Of a DNA stretch of 64,000 nucleotides, positions 49,401 to 57,750 are shown one piece after another. The notes beneath the pieces were generated by a model. The model did not search any database and was not told where the DNA came from. It was given only the letters and a program-made list of their open reading frames with translations. The stretch spans positions 33,544,956 through 33,608,955 of the forward strand of contig OX457037.1 in NCBI GenBank assembly GCA_949752735.1, given 5' to 3'. The position numbers were made by a program, and so were the translations under genes. The DNA comes from Lumbricus terrestris. Its lineage: Eukaryota; Annelida; Clitellata; Crassiclitellata; Lumbricidae. Every line of letters starts with the position of its first letter. Within the stretch, counting starts at the first letter, position 1.

Positions 49401-52400
49401 AGTTCAGCTATAGTATAAAGTTCATTGTCAGCATTTTCCATCCAATCACACAAATGCTCAAAAATGGTCATCATTCTCCTGTCGATGGGTCTACCACGTT
49501 CATTGATTTTCTCATTAGTGAAAATTGGCTTAGATTTGCTAGATGTAAAATATGCATGACAATTAATGTGGTAACGTGCTTCTGCAGCTACAAGATCACC
49601 GCATGTCTGTAACCGTCCCAGCACTTCAAACCCCCATTCATCGTTTCTTTTCTTACAAGCTTCTGAAACTGTGTTTTGAATCTCCATCGTCATCACTTGT
49701 CTGTACCGATCAGTCACTTTTTGACAACACAAGAAGCATTCTTCCTTCCAATGAAATGGAACAATCTGTGACCTTAGACTGGTACTTGCAATCTCTTGCT
49801 CTGGTTTTTCATGTTTAACATACTTTTCCTTTGTGAATCGTCGTCGACAGGATTTGTGAACGTTAATTACAGGTGGATTACCTGCCAAATACTCATTCAA
49901 GGAAATGTTTTCATGCAGCTTACTAAATTTTATTAGAGTTTCTCTTCCATCAAGGCGGACTGCCGTTAGATTTTCTTGCTGTGAGCCGCAAGTGCAAATT
50001 ACGCACGTCAAGCCACTGCGCTCGCCCGTGAAAGCGTTCAAAGCATTCAATTGGGCTGCCATCGTCTCATAAAATCTAAACTTACCGAAGTAGCATTGCT
50101 TTTCGGACGATTACTAATTACTAAGACATATCCAAATTGTATTTAAAGCTTTTGAAACGCAAAACAACATGATTTTGTACGATCGATGTTTATTTACAAA
50201 CAGCACCGCATGCTACTGAATATTCATAAAGCGGTGATTTAATTAATGAAGAAATACTACGTTTACTACTCAATATTCATACAGCGGTGATTTATTAATG
50301 GTAAATGTGACGCGTTCTGCTGAATATTCATAAAGCGGTGATTGATTGATGCGCAACAGCCAAAAATATAGTTCTCTACTAAATTGCTTCCTAAAAAGAT
50401 GCCAATTGATCTTAAACTGGGCATCTCTTTGTGCAACATCTACGCACAAATATGTACATGAAAAAGTAAAATGTAGCTTGTCATCAATTTTTCGGAGGTC
50501 TTACAGTGCGAATATTTTTAACGCTCGGGCTACTTGGCTATCCTGAGATCATTCAGTCCTTTCCTAAACCTATCAACTTTGACCATCAAAAATCACACAT
50601 GCCTGACAGCAGGCTGTTCCAGATGACCGACTGCAAAACCATGCACTGCAATTTTGCAAAGTTCTGAAGCGTTGTCTATAAAGTCTTTATTACTTAAGCC
50701 TGTTAGATGCTAATGCAAACATTGACCAAATGAATCATAGTTACTTACACGAACTTCACCACTTTCTGTTACCCAAATCTTCAGCTTTCCCTCCATATCA
50801 CATGAAACACCAAGTCCACCTGGAGTGACATCCATGCACATCACCTGCAAAAAGAGAGAATTACTTAACATTACTTCATCTTGACCTATTTTAAAATGTG
50901 TGCTAAGGTGATGCTAATTTGAAGTCAACACTGTCAACAGCCCAGTTGGCAGCCAGTTGCTAAACATACTTCAGTCAGTTCTTTAACCCGCTACTGACCA
51001 GAGCGTAATAAACGGTATGGAAAATCCTATACTCGCAGTTGGTAAAGGGTTAAAAAGCACTTCTGATTTGGTCTATTGTAGCAACCTGTAATATGCTTAG
51101 AGAAACAGAATTTACAATTTTTTTTACTTAACTTCGAATCCAATTTCATATGTCTAAATTTTAAGCTTCCTGTTATGCACACTCAAGGTAGATTGCTACT
51201 TAAGAAGCGGTACAAATTGCCAGTCTAATAAATAACATTTTTTTAACTGCGATGAAGAAAATAATCAAGCAAGCAATTTAATAATTGTTAAAAAAATAAC
51301 AATAGAATCAGTATGAAATTATGTCAGATGAACTAGTAAGCAGAAAAACTGACATTTTTCTTGACATTGTGAGTCTTTGAAAAGACGGAATCTGGAGCCT
51401 GAAATTTACATCTAACAATCCTCTTCTCATCATCGCAATACGACAATGTCAAGTGCCTCTGCAACAAACACATCACGACAACAAAAACTCAAAATCTAAT
51501 ATCTTGAACATATACCACCATACAAACTTTATCCAGGAATCACACAAAAAAAGCATAAATTACAATAAGAAAATATGCAAAGCAACTTTAAATCACAATC
51601 TGATAAAGCCAGATAAAACCTAAAAACAACTTTAAAATTCAATACTTTATATACTTTAATACTCTTTTCGCTAAACATTCAACAGGCATCCATGAAGTAT
51701 CTTCTCGAAAAAAAAATACAAAATTTAAACACATAGAAAATCAGCTAAACAACAACACAGGGTTTAAAAATGCAAGTGCTCCAACATTTTAAGACTACGG
51801 TTATTTGGTACTTATTAAAGCCTACATACATTGCTAATGCAACACTGTAACATCTAGGTTCAGTCATGTTATTTGAAATCAATTGCCACAGTTTATAAAT
51901 TATTAAAATTCAAGATGTAAACATTTATAATACAGAGCTAATTCCGATATGAAGGACTATAGCATACAGAAGAGATCAAAGATTACCCTACAAGCAGAGT
52001 CCACAGTGAAAGGTTCGGTGACGGCCGTCTTGTACTCTTCGTTGGTTTGCATACCATCACTTCTCATTTCGCCGTATACACTCTTCTTACCTTTGAAAAT
52101 AACATCATCCAATGAAACCAAGAAGCAAAAAAGTTGTTTTCAGAGCCATAATTCTCTCCCAGTATGCTTTTCTCGTTTCCCCTTTTCTCTAGACTATGAA
52201 AATGACAGTGCGCTGACAAAACGGCGCAGGACAAAACGGCGCCGACAAAACGGCGCGGTAACAAAACGGCGCCGACATAACGGCGCAAACTGAACTACAA
52301 AAACAATGGTTTTTAGTAGTTTAATAGCAGAAGCAGCAAAAATATATTTTAAATATCATTCCAACTTCCATTTAAATTACTATTATTTTTCATCAATCCA

Positions 52401-55400
52401 GCTTCCATTTAAGCAAGACTATTTTCTTCAATCCAGCTTCCATTTAGGCCAGAATATTTTCTTCAATCCAGCTACCATTTAAGCAAGACTATTTTCTTCA
52501 ATCCAGCTTCCATTTAAACAAGAATATTTTCTTCACTCCAGCTTCCATTTAAGCAAGCCTATTTTCTTCAATCCAGCTTCCATTTAAGCAAGAATATTTT
52601 CTTCAATCCTGCTTCTAGTTAAGCAAGAAAATTTTCTTCAATCCAGCTTCCATTTAAGCAAGACTGTTTTCATTCATCCAGCTTCCATTTAAGCAAGATT
52701 ATTTTCTTCAATCCAGCTTCAATCTAAGCGAAATTATTTCCATCAATATAGATTCTATTTAAGGAAAAATGATTTTTGTATCAATCCGACTTCTATTTTA
52801 AACGCAAAGATGTCCGGAACGATATATCATAATCTTGAATTCGTATTGAGTTTGAATAAGCAAACAATCACTAGACGGGTATCATAATCTTTGTATATAA
52901 TGCGCCGTATTGTCGGCGCCGTTTTGTCGGGGTACTTTGAATTGCGCCGTTCTGTCGGCGCCGTTTTGTCCTGCGCCGTTTTGTTACGGCGCCGAAAATG
53001 ACAGGCCATTATCGTGCTCATAAGCTTTGTCATTGTACTACCAAATCCATTGCCTTATCAAAAGCTTCATCAAAACATAAAAACTGAAACTAATATTGAG
53101 CTTCTATTCCTGGCAATGTTGGTGAGTCTAGCTCACATCTACAGTACTTAAGCAACAAGTCAACAGTGCTCTTTCAAATTTCAATAATAATTTAACGAAA
53201 GCTAAACTGATAAATCTCAAGAGACTTTAGAACACATTTGAAGGACCACATCTGAGTAAGGTAAGATTCAGCATGTGCATAAATAACATTTATTTTGCTG
53301 ATGTTCTCAGTTAATACTTTAAATAACTGTTAATAATCCGGTTCTAATTGAGTAATAAATAACCTTGTGAAGAGCTGGCAAACTCACCCTGCTCACGATA
53401 TGCAATCCATGCTTTCTCACCTTTTTGCCTGCACAACAGTTAAACAACAAATCTCATTTTAACTGCAAACACATCTATAGAGTCAATTGTCTTTGTTTGC
53501 GTATGACTTCAAATTCTGAAAATTAATAGACAGTTCATGGATGGTATGGATAGGTGTGCTCCTGGTTGTTTTTAGGCAAACATTTGAATCGTTAACAGTT
53601 CAAATTCAACTTGCATACCTAGTGCCTGGTTTCTGACGTATATCAGATTGCAACCTATCTTTTCATTCATTTCTGTTTTCGATTTCATTTGAAGCCACCA
53701 CATGTTTGGCTTTTGAAACGAAGAATATAATGACATTACAGAAGTCATTAGATTAAACAAGATGCAATATATAAATCATTGATTAAGATTATTATTATTA
53801 AACTGCCATCTATATTCTATAACGCAAAATAGAATCTTGCAAGAAAACATGCAAAAGGAAAGTCTACTCCCAATACATCTTGAAACAATAGGTCTTAACG
53901 TTTTATGAAGAGTGGCAATAATGAAGATTTGCGAATAAAGTCCGAAAGTTTATTAAATTCAATCAGGCTGGCTAGTGCAAATGCACGGTTTCCAAATTTC
54001 CTAAGTGATCATGTGACAACAAATTCGCTTTGAGATGAAGATCGTAGTCGTCATCTGGATTTGAGGGATGAGCATTGAGTAGGGCCCCCAGAAAATCGCG
54101 ATCTTGCGCAGCGCATTTTTTGCGCAAATTTCCAGGCTTAGCGCAACAGAGCAAAAATTGGCAATCCGCGCGATTTTAGCGCAAATTTTGACAAAATATT
54201 GCTAATTTCTATAAATTGGGCTTTGATTGACTTAAAATCACCGCGGCTCATGACAGTTCAACATAACAACGACGACCGATGTGCGATAATCAAAATGGCG
54301 ACCGCCGAATGAGATGAAATCATAGATGAATATTTAGTTAAAGATCGATATTTTTGGTAGTAACGCACAAACTTATAGTATAAAAAATTCCAGAACTTCA
54401 CGGCCACACAATAAAATGTGTTAGACGAAGTTTCTCAAAGCGGTCACACAGCAGCGTCGCTTGCTGTCTCGGCTTATGACAGAACAAACGCATTTAATCT
54501 AGCCTATAGGCGTCAGGCGTGCGCACAAAGACGGAAAGCTAGTACTCAGCACGTTGTGTAACTTGGTGATTCATTATAATATAGGCTACATAATATTATT
54601 TTGAAGTTACATTTGTAATGAGCGTAGATTTCGGTTGGGCGTAAATTTTTGTAAAATTCAAATTATTTGCGATCGTCTGAATACATTAATCTTATGGTTA
54701 TAGGAACTTTATAACTGCCTTTTTGGCTTGATTGTCTAATTTCTAGAACGCCAAAGCTTTGCATTAAATGACAAAAACACTGTTAGATACTTTGGTACAC
54801 TGATTCAATGAAAAAATAACGAACATTTTGATTATTTCACTTGCGCAAAATTCGCGCAAATTTATCGTTTTTGGTGCGCATTTTTTTCAATTTTTTGGCG
54901 CAAATTTCTGGGGGCCCTAATTGAGTTACAAGTGAGGACACATAAGTAGATGAATTAGTACGGACTTGATACATCAGAAGACAGATTTTGAAAATTATCC
55001 GTGCTTGTATGGGAAGCCAGTGTAGTTCACAAAGAATAGGGTGACATGATCAAGAGGAGTCAAGTTTTTGATGAGCTTTGCAGCATGATGGAGAAACGAA
55101 GTAAGAGGTTGAAGGGTGGATGCAGAGATGCCATAGAGAACTGAGATGCAGTAATCAATCCTGAGATGACTAAGGCTTGTACTAGAGTACGAAGACATTC
55201 TTCGTTTAGACTTATCTTGACTTGCTGTATGTGACTCAGATGGAAGCCACAGGATTTAGGTACGGAGAATATTTAATTTTCATAGAAAGAGCGTTATCGA
55301 GGAGAACACCAAGGTCTCCAACAGCATCAACTCGTTCAATGGAGCAGTCTTGACCAAGGCTGGGGATAGGGTGGGTATGTCAGTGGTAGACGTCGGTGGT

Positions 55401-56070
55401 GGGTGAACCAGAGGAGTTCTGTCCTAGAGGCATTAAGTTTTAGGTGAATGGATGCGCACCATGTTTGGATATCGTAATCGTAAACTCGAAATTTCTAAAG
55501 CGCCACTCGAAAGCCAAGCGCGGGGCACCAGCTTATTCACGAGCGCTGCGTTGAGTTAGAAGGGTTGTCCGTGAGAGTAGTCCGTGGTGGTCCGGGTCGA
55601 GTTACCATAAGATCAGGATCAAATGCGTTGAGTTAGAAGGGTTGTCCGTGAGAGTAGTCCGTGGTGGTCAGGGTCGAAATTCCATAGGATCAGAGGGGCG
55701 GGCATAGGATCAGAGGGGCGGATATAAGAGAAACAGGTGATTAGGTGAGATTTAGCACTCGACCCAGACCATCTTTGGACCACTCCTACGGAAATCCCTT
55801 TTGACTCAACGCAGCGCTCGCGAATAAGCTGGTGCCCCGGGTTTGGTTTTCGAGTGGCACTTTAGAAGAGCTCTAGGAGATTGTGATTCAGCATTACCAA
55901 TGTCTCTATATTTACGATTACAATACAACCAACAGAAATATTGACGTGATACTTAAGTGCATACTAACGAAAAGACTCCCTTATCAGCAAAAGCTAAAAT
56001 GTCTCTAAACTAACCGTAAAACATGATCCCAATCGCACTGAACGATAATACGACTAGTTGACTGCGCCAT
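31413..56070 (-). CDS. PAAF1: Proteasomal ATPase-associated factor 1 (WD40 protein)
   Basis: Coding exons on the minus strand, 5' to 3': 56015-56070, 53388-53428, 51987-52090, 51366-51458, 50749-50844, 43665-43815, 35177-35374, 34375-34466, 33642-33747 and 31413-31576. They join in frame to 366 aa from ATG at 56068-56070 to TAG at 31413-31415. Matches to vertebrate PAAF1 include RRDLVGHYGDVYCCRFFPSG, VVLSGGADTQVKIWSAEDG, ERGRNVVSVSRDGTAKLWDC, NCCTFLS and the C-terminal YTCCRDGAIRRY. PAAF1 binds 19S proteasomal ATPases and modulates 26S assembly. The exon 4 donor is ambiguous (51366 or 51354). The exon ending at 34375 uses a GC donor (AAG|GCAAGT). About 30 residues expected between the last two exons were not found, although the direct join keeps frame. 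Introns are full of transposons. Confidence 0.9.
31785..32015. repeat. Dispersed repeat, opposite orientation
   Basis: The inverse of the family: CTTTCTCAAGGGTTCTTCCCACTGAGAGC... towards the right end, with AAAGGGCACTTTATAAATTC. It lies in the last PAAF1 intron. Confidence 0.45.
32490..32830. repeat. Dispersed repeat in the last PAAF1 intron
   Basis: AGAGTGGATAGAAGTGGAAGG, CATTCCATGAGGCAGAACC and AGTGGTTCTTGCCAAGGAAC match the middle of the dispersed family. Confidence 0.4.
32947..33554. repeat. 304-bp perfect or near-perfect tandem duplication
   Basis: The 304-bp unit 32947-33250 is repeated at 33251-33554 with no difference noticed except the last three bases. It lies in the last PAAF1 intron, just downstream of the exon at 33642-33747. 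It includes no recognisable exon on either strand. Confidence 0.95.
36560..36930 (+). pseudogene. Non-LTR retrotransposon 3' remnant
   Basis: Interrupted plus-strand frames read GKATRGRRRL, then SRTKRRAQDREGWR and SQTCPAAED, the end of a reverse-transcriptase ORF of the RTE/CR1 type, followed by a purine-rich tail. Stops and frame changes interrupt it. It lies within the nested hAT-like element. Confidence 0.55.
37550..37795. repeat. (CATA)n microsatellite with TGCA blocks
   Basis: Almost pure CATA repeats interrupted by CATG and TGCATGCA stretches. All six frames stay open across it (His-Ile-Tyr-Thr or Met-Tyr-Val-Cys repeats), which produces several long but meaningless ORFs. Confidence 0.95.
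38890..39425. repeat. Degenerate tandem repeats of about 105-120 bp
   Basis: Successive units share a CATGGTTT...CCCATTGTTTA...GCTGTCAT...AAAATTGCTCA pattern with much divergence. Another partial unit (TTTAGGCTGTCATCTG...) resumes at about 40485, after the retrotransposon at 39427-40468, which therefore appears to have inserted into the array. Confidence 0.6.
39427..40468 (+). pseudogene. 5'-truncated non-LTR reverse transcriptase (RTE-like)
   Basis: The first part reads WRTLIEMGIPKHLVKLL through GVRQG (39561-39575). A one-base deletion near 39576 then shifts into the 295-aa ORF starting at 39581. That ORF has SPFLFNLYAE, the catalytic YADD at 39692-39703, the FLGSMLEK region, YGCETWT, and the C-terminal GRPRKRWLDEVQ and RRQWRGYI segments. 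The endonuclease and N-terminal RT parts are missing, as expected for 5' truncation on insertion. It sits inside the 5.7-kb hAT-like element. Clade is uncertain, RTE-like being most likely. Confidence 0.8.
44515..45053 (+). mobile_element. Internally deleted mariner element, PAAF1 intron 5
   Basis: It begins CAGGGTGGACCAAAAAAAG after TA (44513-44514). A plus-strand frame from about 44750 to 44928 reads MLEKYHNLRPKPRELKVALE and IWEDLSLERINKAIK, the mariner transposase C-terminus. A one-base shift near 44910 would continue it into GTGGGHIEHKL and a stop at 44970-44972. The N-terminal and catalytic parts are missing. The 3' end is not clear; TTTTTTGGTCAAC near 45042 may be a decayed inverted repeat. 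Confidence 0.65.
45500..50062 (-). CDS. Intronless 1520-aa protein with paired C2HC fingers, PIN/FEN-like region and CXC motif; unnamed family
   Basis: An uninterrupted 1520-aa ORF inside PAAF1 intron 5, same strand as PAAF1. Two similar zinc-binding modules open the protein: C20-x2-C23 with H69-x2-C72, and C109-x2-C112 with H165-x2-C168. A middle region has ADNVDHN (D433, D436) followed by FHGMG, then FDQPLW (D605) and GGFHMIM, which could be an RNase H-like fold. A PIN-like 5'-nuclease region follows, with VIDGG (D1092), IFDGY (D1132), KDDADTLIV (D1201, D1202, D1204), ADDTDILVLL (D1226, D1227, D1229) and SGCDTTS (D1289). A tesmin-like CXC cluster lies near 1434-1475. I remember similar unnamed multi-copy proteins in cnidarians and other marine animals but know no formal family. 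Length, lack of introns and intronic position suggest a mobile element gene. No terminal repeats or target duplication were found. Confidence 0.85.
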   Translation of the reverse strand: MAAQLNALNAFTGERSGLTCVICTCGSQQENLTAVRLDGRETLIKFSKLHENISLNEYLAGNPPVINVHKSCRRRFTKEKYVKHEKPEQEIASTSLRSQIVPFHWKEECFLCCQKVTDRYRQVMTMEIQNTVSEACKKRNDEWGFEVLGRLQTCGDLVAAEARYHINCHAYFTSSKSKPIFTNEKINERGRPIDRRMMTIFEHLCDWMENADNELYTIAELHEKMIELAVDDRDSVYTPGYLKTLLLKRYGEHIYFASISGRKDVICFRNMAARVLNDKWYDNREKDIEQESQRIITAAAKLIKASIRDMECNMDEYPSDSSISDRSVAEEWVPPLLRLFLKNLICDELKQVALGHSIVQASRPRSVIAPVLFGIGVSLDHVLASKWLTTTLSRLGFSISHDEVTRYKQSVVQTPEIELPFEYPQTFTQWSADNVDHNVVTLNGTGSFHGMGIISMSVNCKSEGTFSPGLEAIVKRSPRSNVVKLTRGHGIPLLTYVQPNEPPLSLIKYKPIEDLRTAQVVLDEFKLDLLWHTGWLFRNETSPRPNWSGFMQTVHIGEHAPPANFRMLPLIDMIPTDKSCILSTLKFVASQAEQLKLETACVTFDQPLWLKAIEIIHSEKLTNIVCRLGGFHMIMSYIGSIGMAMSDSGLSEVLETCYGPNTVVHMMSGKAVSRALRGYFLVDAALCIKLLRPVIDSISTATDASNVQRLDTEDVDKLRFIFDHLSDVDSILPHAETPECLKKFEKVLSEYKALLAKKSRTAKLWLQYMDHIQTLKNFIRAERTGNWNLHLNMVYKMLNLFAATGHNNYAKCSRLYLQMMQDLPTTHPWLYEKFVNHGYHTVRRSDRYWAALSTDLIIEQVMMKAIKSRGGLTHGRGMHESVRLIWVKSLHKCASVRNALSFLTDVENTANDNHHVELGKSRVDRDFKDLTETLTWFEVHDPFKTSDFRLRSLSSGLVASADDKVNCDMADEVGQAIMAKMDEMMFANVVLKKADQIKTLSSLDKKSKVNKKNVITDKSFLFNRLLVIMARTTPTCTDLEDYFKYELTIVPTALFTDYGLRKTNKSVLTTELRRSLSNAPLKSELPPTYVIDGGSLLHRVVWSQTGTYLDIAEQYLHFVKKHYGMICTVIFDGYTNGPSVKDHEHSRRAKYCSPDIDVTETNPVYKNQSAFLLNAKNKQTFVLLLSRLLSMNGYEVQHAKDDADTLIVRCALQFASQQIAVTLAADDTDILVLLVHHFKSEFADIFMLSEINRSRSTRAAITSVRSVCNAIGGKAARQLLVVHALSGCDTTSSLFGHGKRKVFRGLISTKDNECQTEILESAGASRQEVVEAGLKLMTALYGGRNDDTLNHLRYVSYMHQLATAKTPPNPERLPPTENAAQYHILRVHLQVIQWKYLMDVQLNAEDWGWEIENNVYVPISTDLKAAPDDLLNVIACKCKMLAKIPCSTRLCSCRKNGLRCIPACKHCCGKVCDNAELVAKENDSETDDDNFQIVLDYVTTKKGLEAHEDAVETGMDFNEQ
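50211..50350. repeat. Three tandem 51-54-bp repeats upstream of the 1520-aa ORF
   Basis: The core TGAATATTCATAAAGCGGTG occurs at about 50217, 50270 (two changes) and 50321. Its first ten bases are a perfect palindrome. The array lies 150-290 bp upstream of the ORF's ATG at 50062, in promoter position or as subterminal repeats of an element. No inverted copy is visible downstream of the ORF (45000-45500). Confidence 0.8.
52209..52994. mobile_element. Fold-back/Mutator-like element with GGCGCC-rich inverted repeats, PAAF1 intron 2
   Basis: The arms consist of repeated ACAAAACGGCGC words on the left (about 52209-52288) and the inverse on the right (about 52902-52994). A 10-bp direct repeat AAAATGACAG flanks it (52199-52208, 52995-53004), within the range of Mutator-like or fold-back duplications. 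The core is a 35-bp minisatellite. No coding sequence was recognised. Confidence 0.75.
52355..52800. repeat. 35-bp minisatellite, about 12 units
   Basis: Each unit carries CAATCCAGCTTCCATTTAAG followed by CAAGACTATTTTCTT with small changes, and the ends are more divergent. It forms the centre of the inverted-repeat element at 52209-52994. Confidence 0.85.
53940..55490 (-). pseudogene. CR1/L2-like LINE reverse-transcriptase remnant, interrupted
   Basis: Minus-strand frames over 54960-55480 read TELLWFTHH, SIERVDAVGDLGVLLD and RIDYCISVLYGISASTLQPL, then HHAAKLI. These are the RT thumb and C-terminal motifs of CR1/L2-type LINEs, with stops. The copy appears to continue at 53940-54073 beyond the inserted element 54080-54919. 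It is not intact. Confidence 0.65.
54080..54919. mobile_element. 840-bp inverted-repeat element nested in a LINE remnant
   Basis: It begins TAGGGCCCCCAGAAA and ends with the exact inverse TTTCTGGGGGCCCTA. The subterminal parts are rich in GCGCAAATTT words on both sides. ATTGAG lies next to both ends (54074-54079, 54920-54925). No ORF was recognised. It separates two parts of a LINE copy in PAAF1 intron 1. Confidence 0.75.
55493..55872. mobile_element. Long inverted-repeat (fold-back) MITE, PAAF1 intron 1
   Basis: Arms of roughly 100 bp start with TTCTAAAGCGCCACTCGAAA and include GGGGCACCAGCTTATTC and GAGCGCTGCGTTGAGT. The right arm is the inverse of this with some differences. Part of the left arm is duplicated in tandem (about 55548-55606 and 55625-55678). 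No target duplication was assigned. Confidence 0.7.
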
Positions 56071-57438
56071 TTATCACGATTTTCCAGCAACAACAGACTT
56101 GCTGAACTTGTAGCTCGAGCACGGGTTAAGTAAGTATGTAACTAGCAGTCCTAATTACGCTTTAGAGGAAATTTTCATTTTTATAATTTATTTTTTATTT
56201 AATACTATTCTCAATCGCGTGAAATTCCACGAAGCACTGTATTAATCAATGCAACTTTAGATGAACCTACAGAAGCCCTTTGATTGTCGTTTTAACTCAT
56301 ATCGTCTCTCTAGCAGAGGCTTCTGTCCCGATGCAGGACAGATACCACTTGAGCTCAGTGAAAGTGGCCCGGCCAGTAATGAGCCGGGATTCACGTCGGG
56401 AGGGGAAGTCCGGCCAGAGAGGACAAAGGAGAGGGACTGAGTCCGGTTTTTAGGGGATAGAAGTCCCTGTTTTCCAATTTCAATCTTTCTCCTCGTTCTA
56501 TGTTTAATCTCTTTAAGACATGCTGTAGCCTACATTACATTTCTTAAATTGGGATAACATAAAGATAAAAAGTTGAATAATCTTTACAAATAAATCGATA
56601 TTCTACCAGTATTTAGTCAAACAACAAACAGGATGCAGTGATGCTTATAACCTACAGTAAGTTAAGCAATGGAGATCAGACAGATAACATATTTGAAGTT
56701 TTACTTTAAAGATTTTATTACTTCTGATTCATTGCCACATGCAATTTCAAGCACAATCTTTACTCTTTACAACTTGCTTTATCTGGAAGAGATGCAAAGC
56801 AAACAGAGTTGAATCCCAAAGAACCGGACTTATATTCAGAGTATTGATGATGTTGAAGAAGACATCTAACCCTGGTCATCACAAAAGGGGTTGCCCATAT
56901 ACAATGTACACATGGAAGAAATTTAGGCGATTTGCATACGGGTGCCTGATCTGTTAGAGGGAAAGAGAGGGTCTCGGCAAAATGTAAGTATGCAAAATAC
57001 ATGTGTATTTACGACTTCCACATTAGCCTTTTCATAACTCTGTATTTCTGTAATATCTGATGGCATTTGACTACATTAAAATTATATTCTGTTCAGATCT
57101 AAACAGTAAACCATATAACACTTAACAAATAATATTTAACAAAAAATAAACAGCCTGTGGTAAAAAACACGTTTCATAGATACTTTGGCTAAAAAGCCTT
57201 TGTTAGGGGGAGGTACAAAAGCCTATTTGTACATATGCATGGGGAGTTAACAAAACTGTCCGGGAAGGGGATCCGAAAATACGTTATTTGCATATGTAGC
57301 ATATGGATGGCTAAATCATGGACATTGCTGGTTAAAAACTTCATCAATGTACTTCACTGTCATAAATAAAAATTAACATGTCTTTTAATTTCTCATTCTA
57401 TTCTTGCCAAGGATTTTCTGTCTGCAGAGTCAGTTCAG
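56071..57438. other. Upstream region of PAAF1 and 3' flank of LARS2
   Basis: The first few hundred bases should hold the PAAF1 promoter, but no TATA box or other element is clear. A G-rich segment at 56320-56460 (GGCCCGGCCAGTAATGAGCC and following) is unexplained. From 56923 a dispersed repeat takes over. Confidence 0.4.
56923..57300. repeat. Uninterrupted copy of the repeat split at 29.3-31.1 kb
   Basis: It holds the same order of words as the two outer parts at 29281-29430 and 30833-31060 with no mariner element between them. It lies between PAAF1 exon 1 and the SINE that precedes LARS2. Confidence 0.55.
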
Positions 57439-57665
57439 TGGGGCACAGAGGTGTAGTGGGTATGTTCGTCGCCTTACAGCTGAAGGGCTGCAAGTTCAAA
57501 TCCACCTCAAGTCGCCGCGTAGGACCTTTGGCAAGTCCTTTACTCGCAATTGCTCAGCGCTTTGGTGTGAAACTCTGATGCAGTGTCCGCACTGTGGTCG
57601 GGAGCGCCTCTGAGTAGTGAGAGTGCTTGAAGGGAGCTCTATAACAAGTGCACATACAAACAAAC
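57439..57665 (+). repeat. tRNA-derived SINE copy ending in (ACAA)n
   Basis: It reads GGTGTAGTGGGTATGTTCGT, GTTCAAATCCACCTCAAGTC, GGCAAGTCCTTTACTCGCAA and GCTCTATAACAAGTGCACAT, then CAAACAAACAAAC. It ends just downstream of the LARS2 stop. Confidence 0.8.
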
Positions 57666-57750
57666 AAACAAACCTATGATTCGCTAATTTACATGGCCAT
57701 AAGATCCACAAAAACTTTTTCCATGATCATAACAATAAAATAATTTTTAA

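Noticed and set aside
45562..49818. Many plus-strand ORFs of 60-95 aa opposite the 1520-aa ORF
   Set aside because: They are antisense shadows of the long minus-strand coding region.
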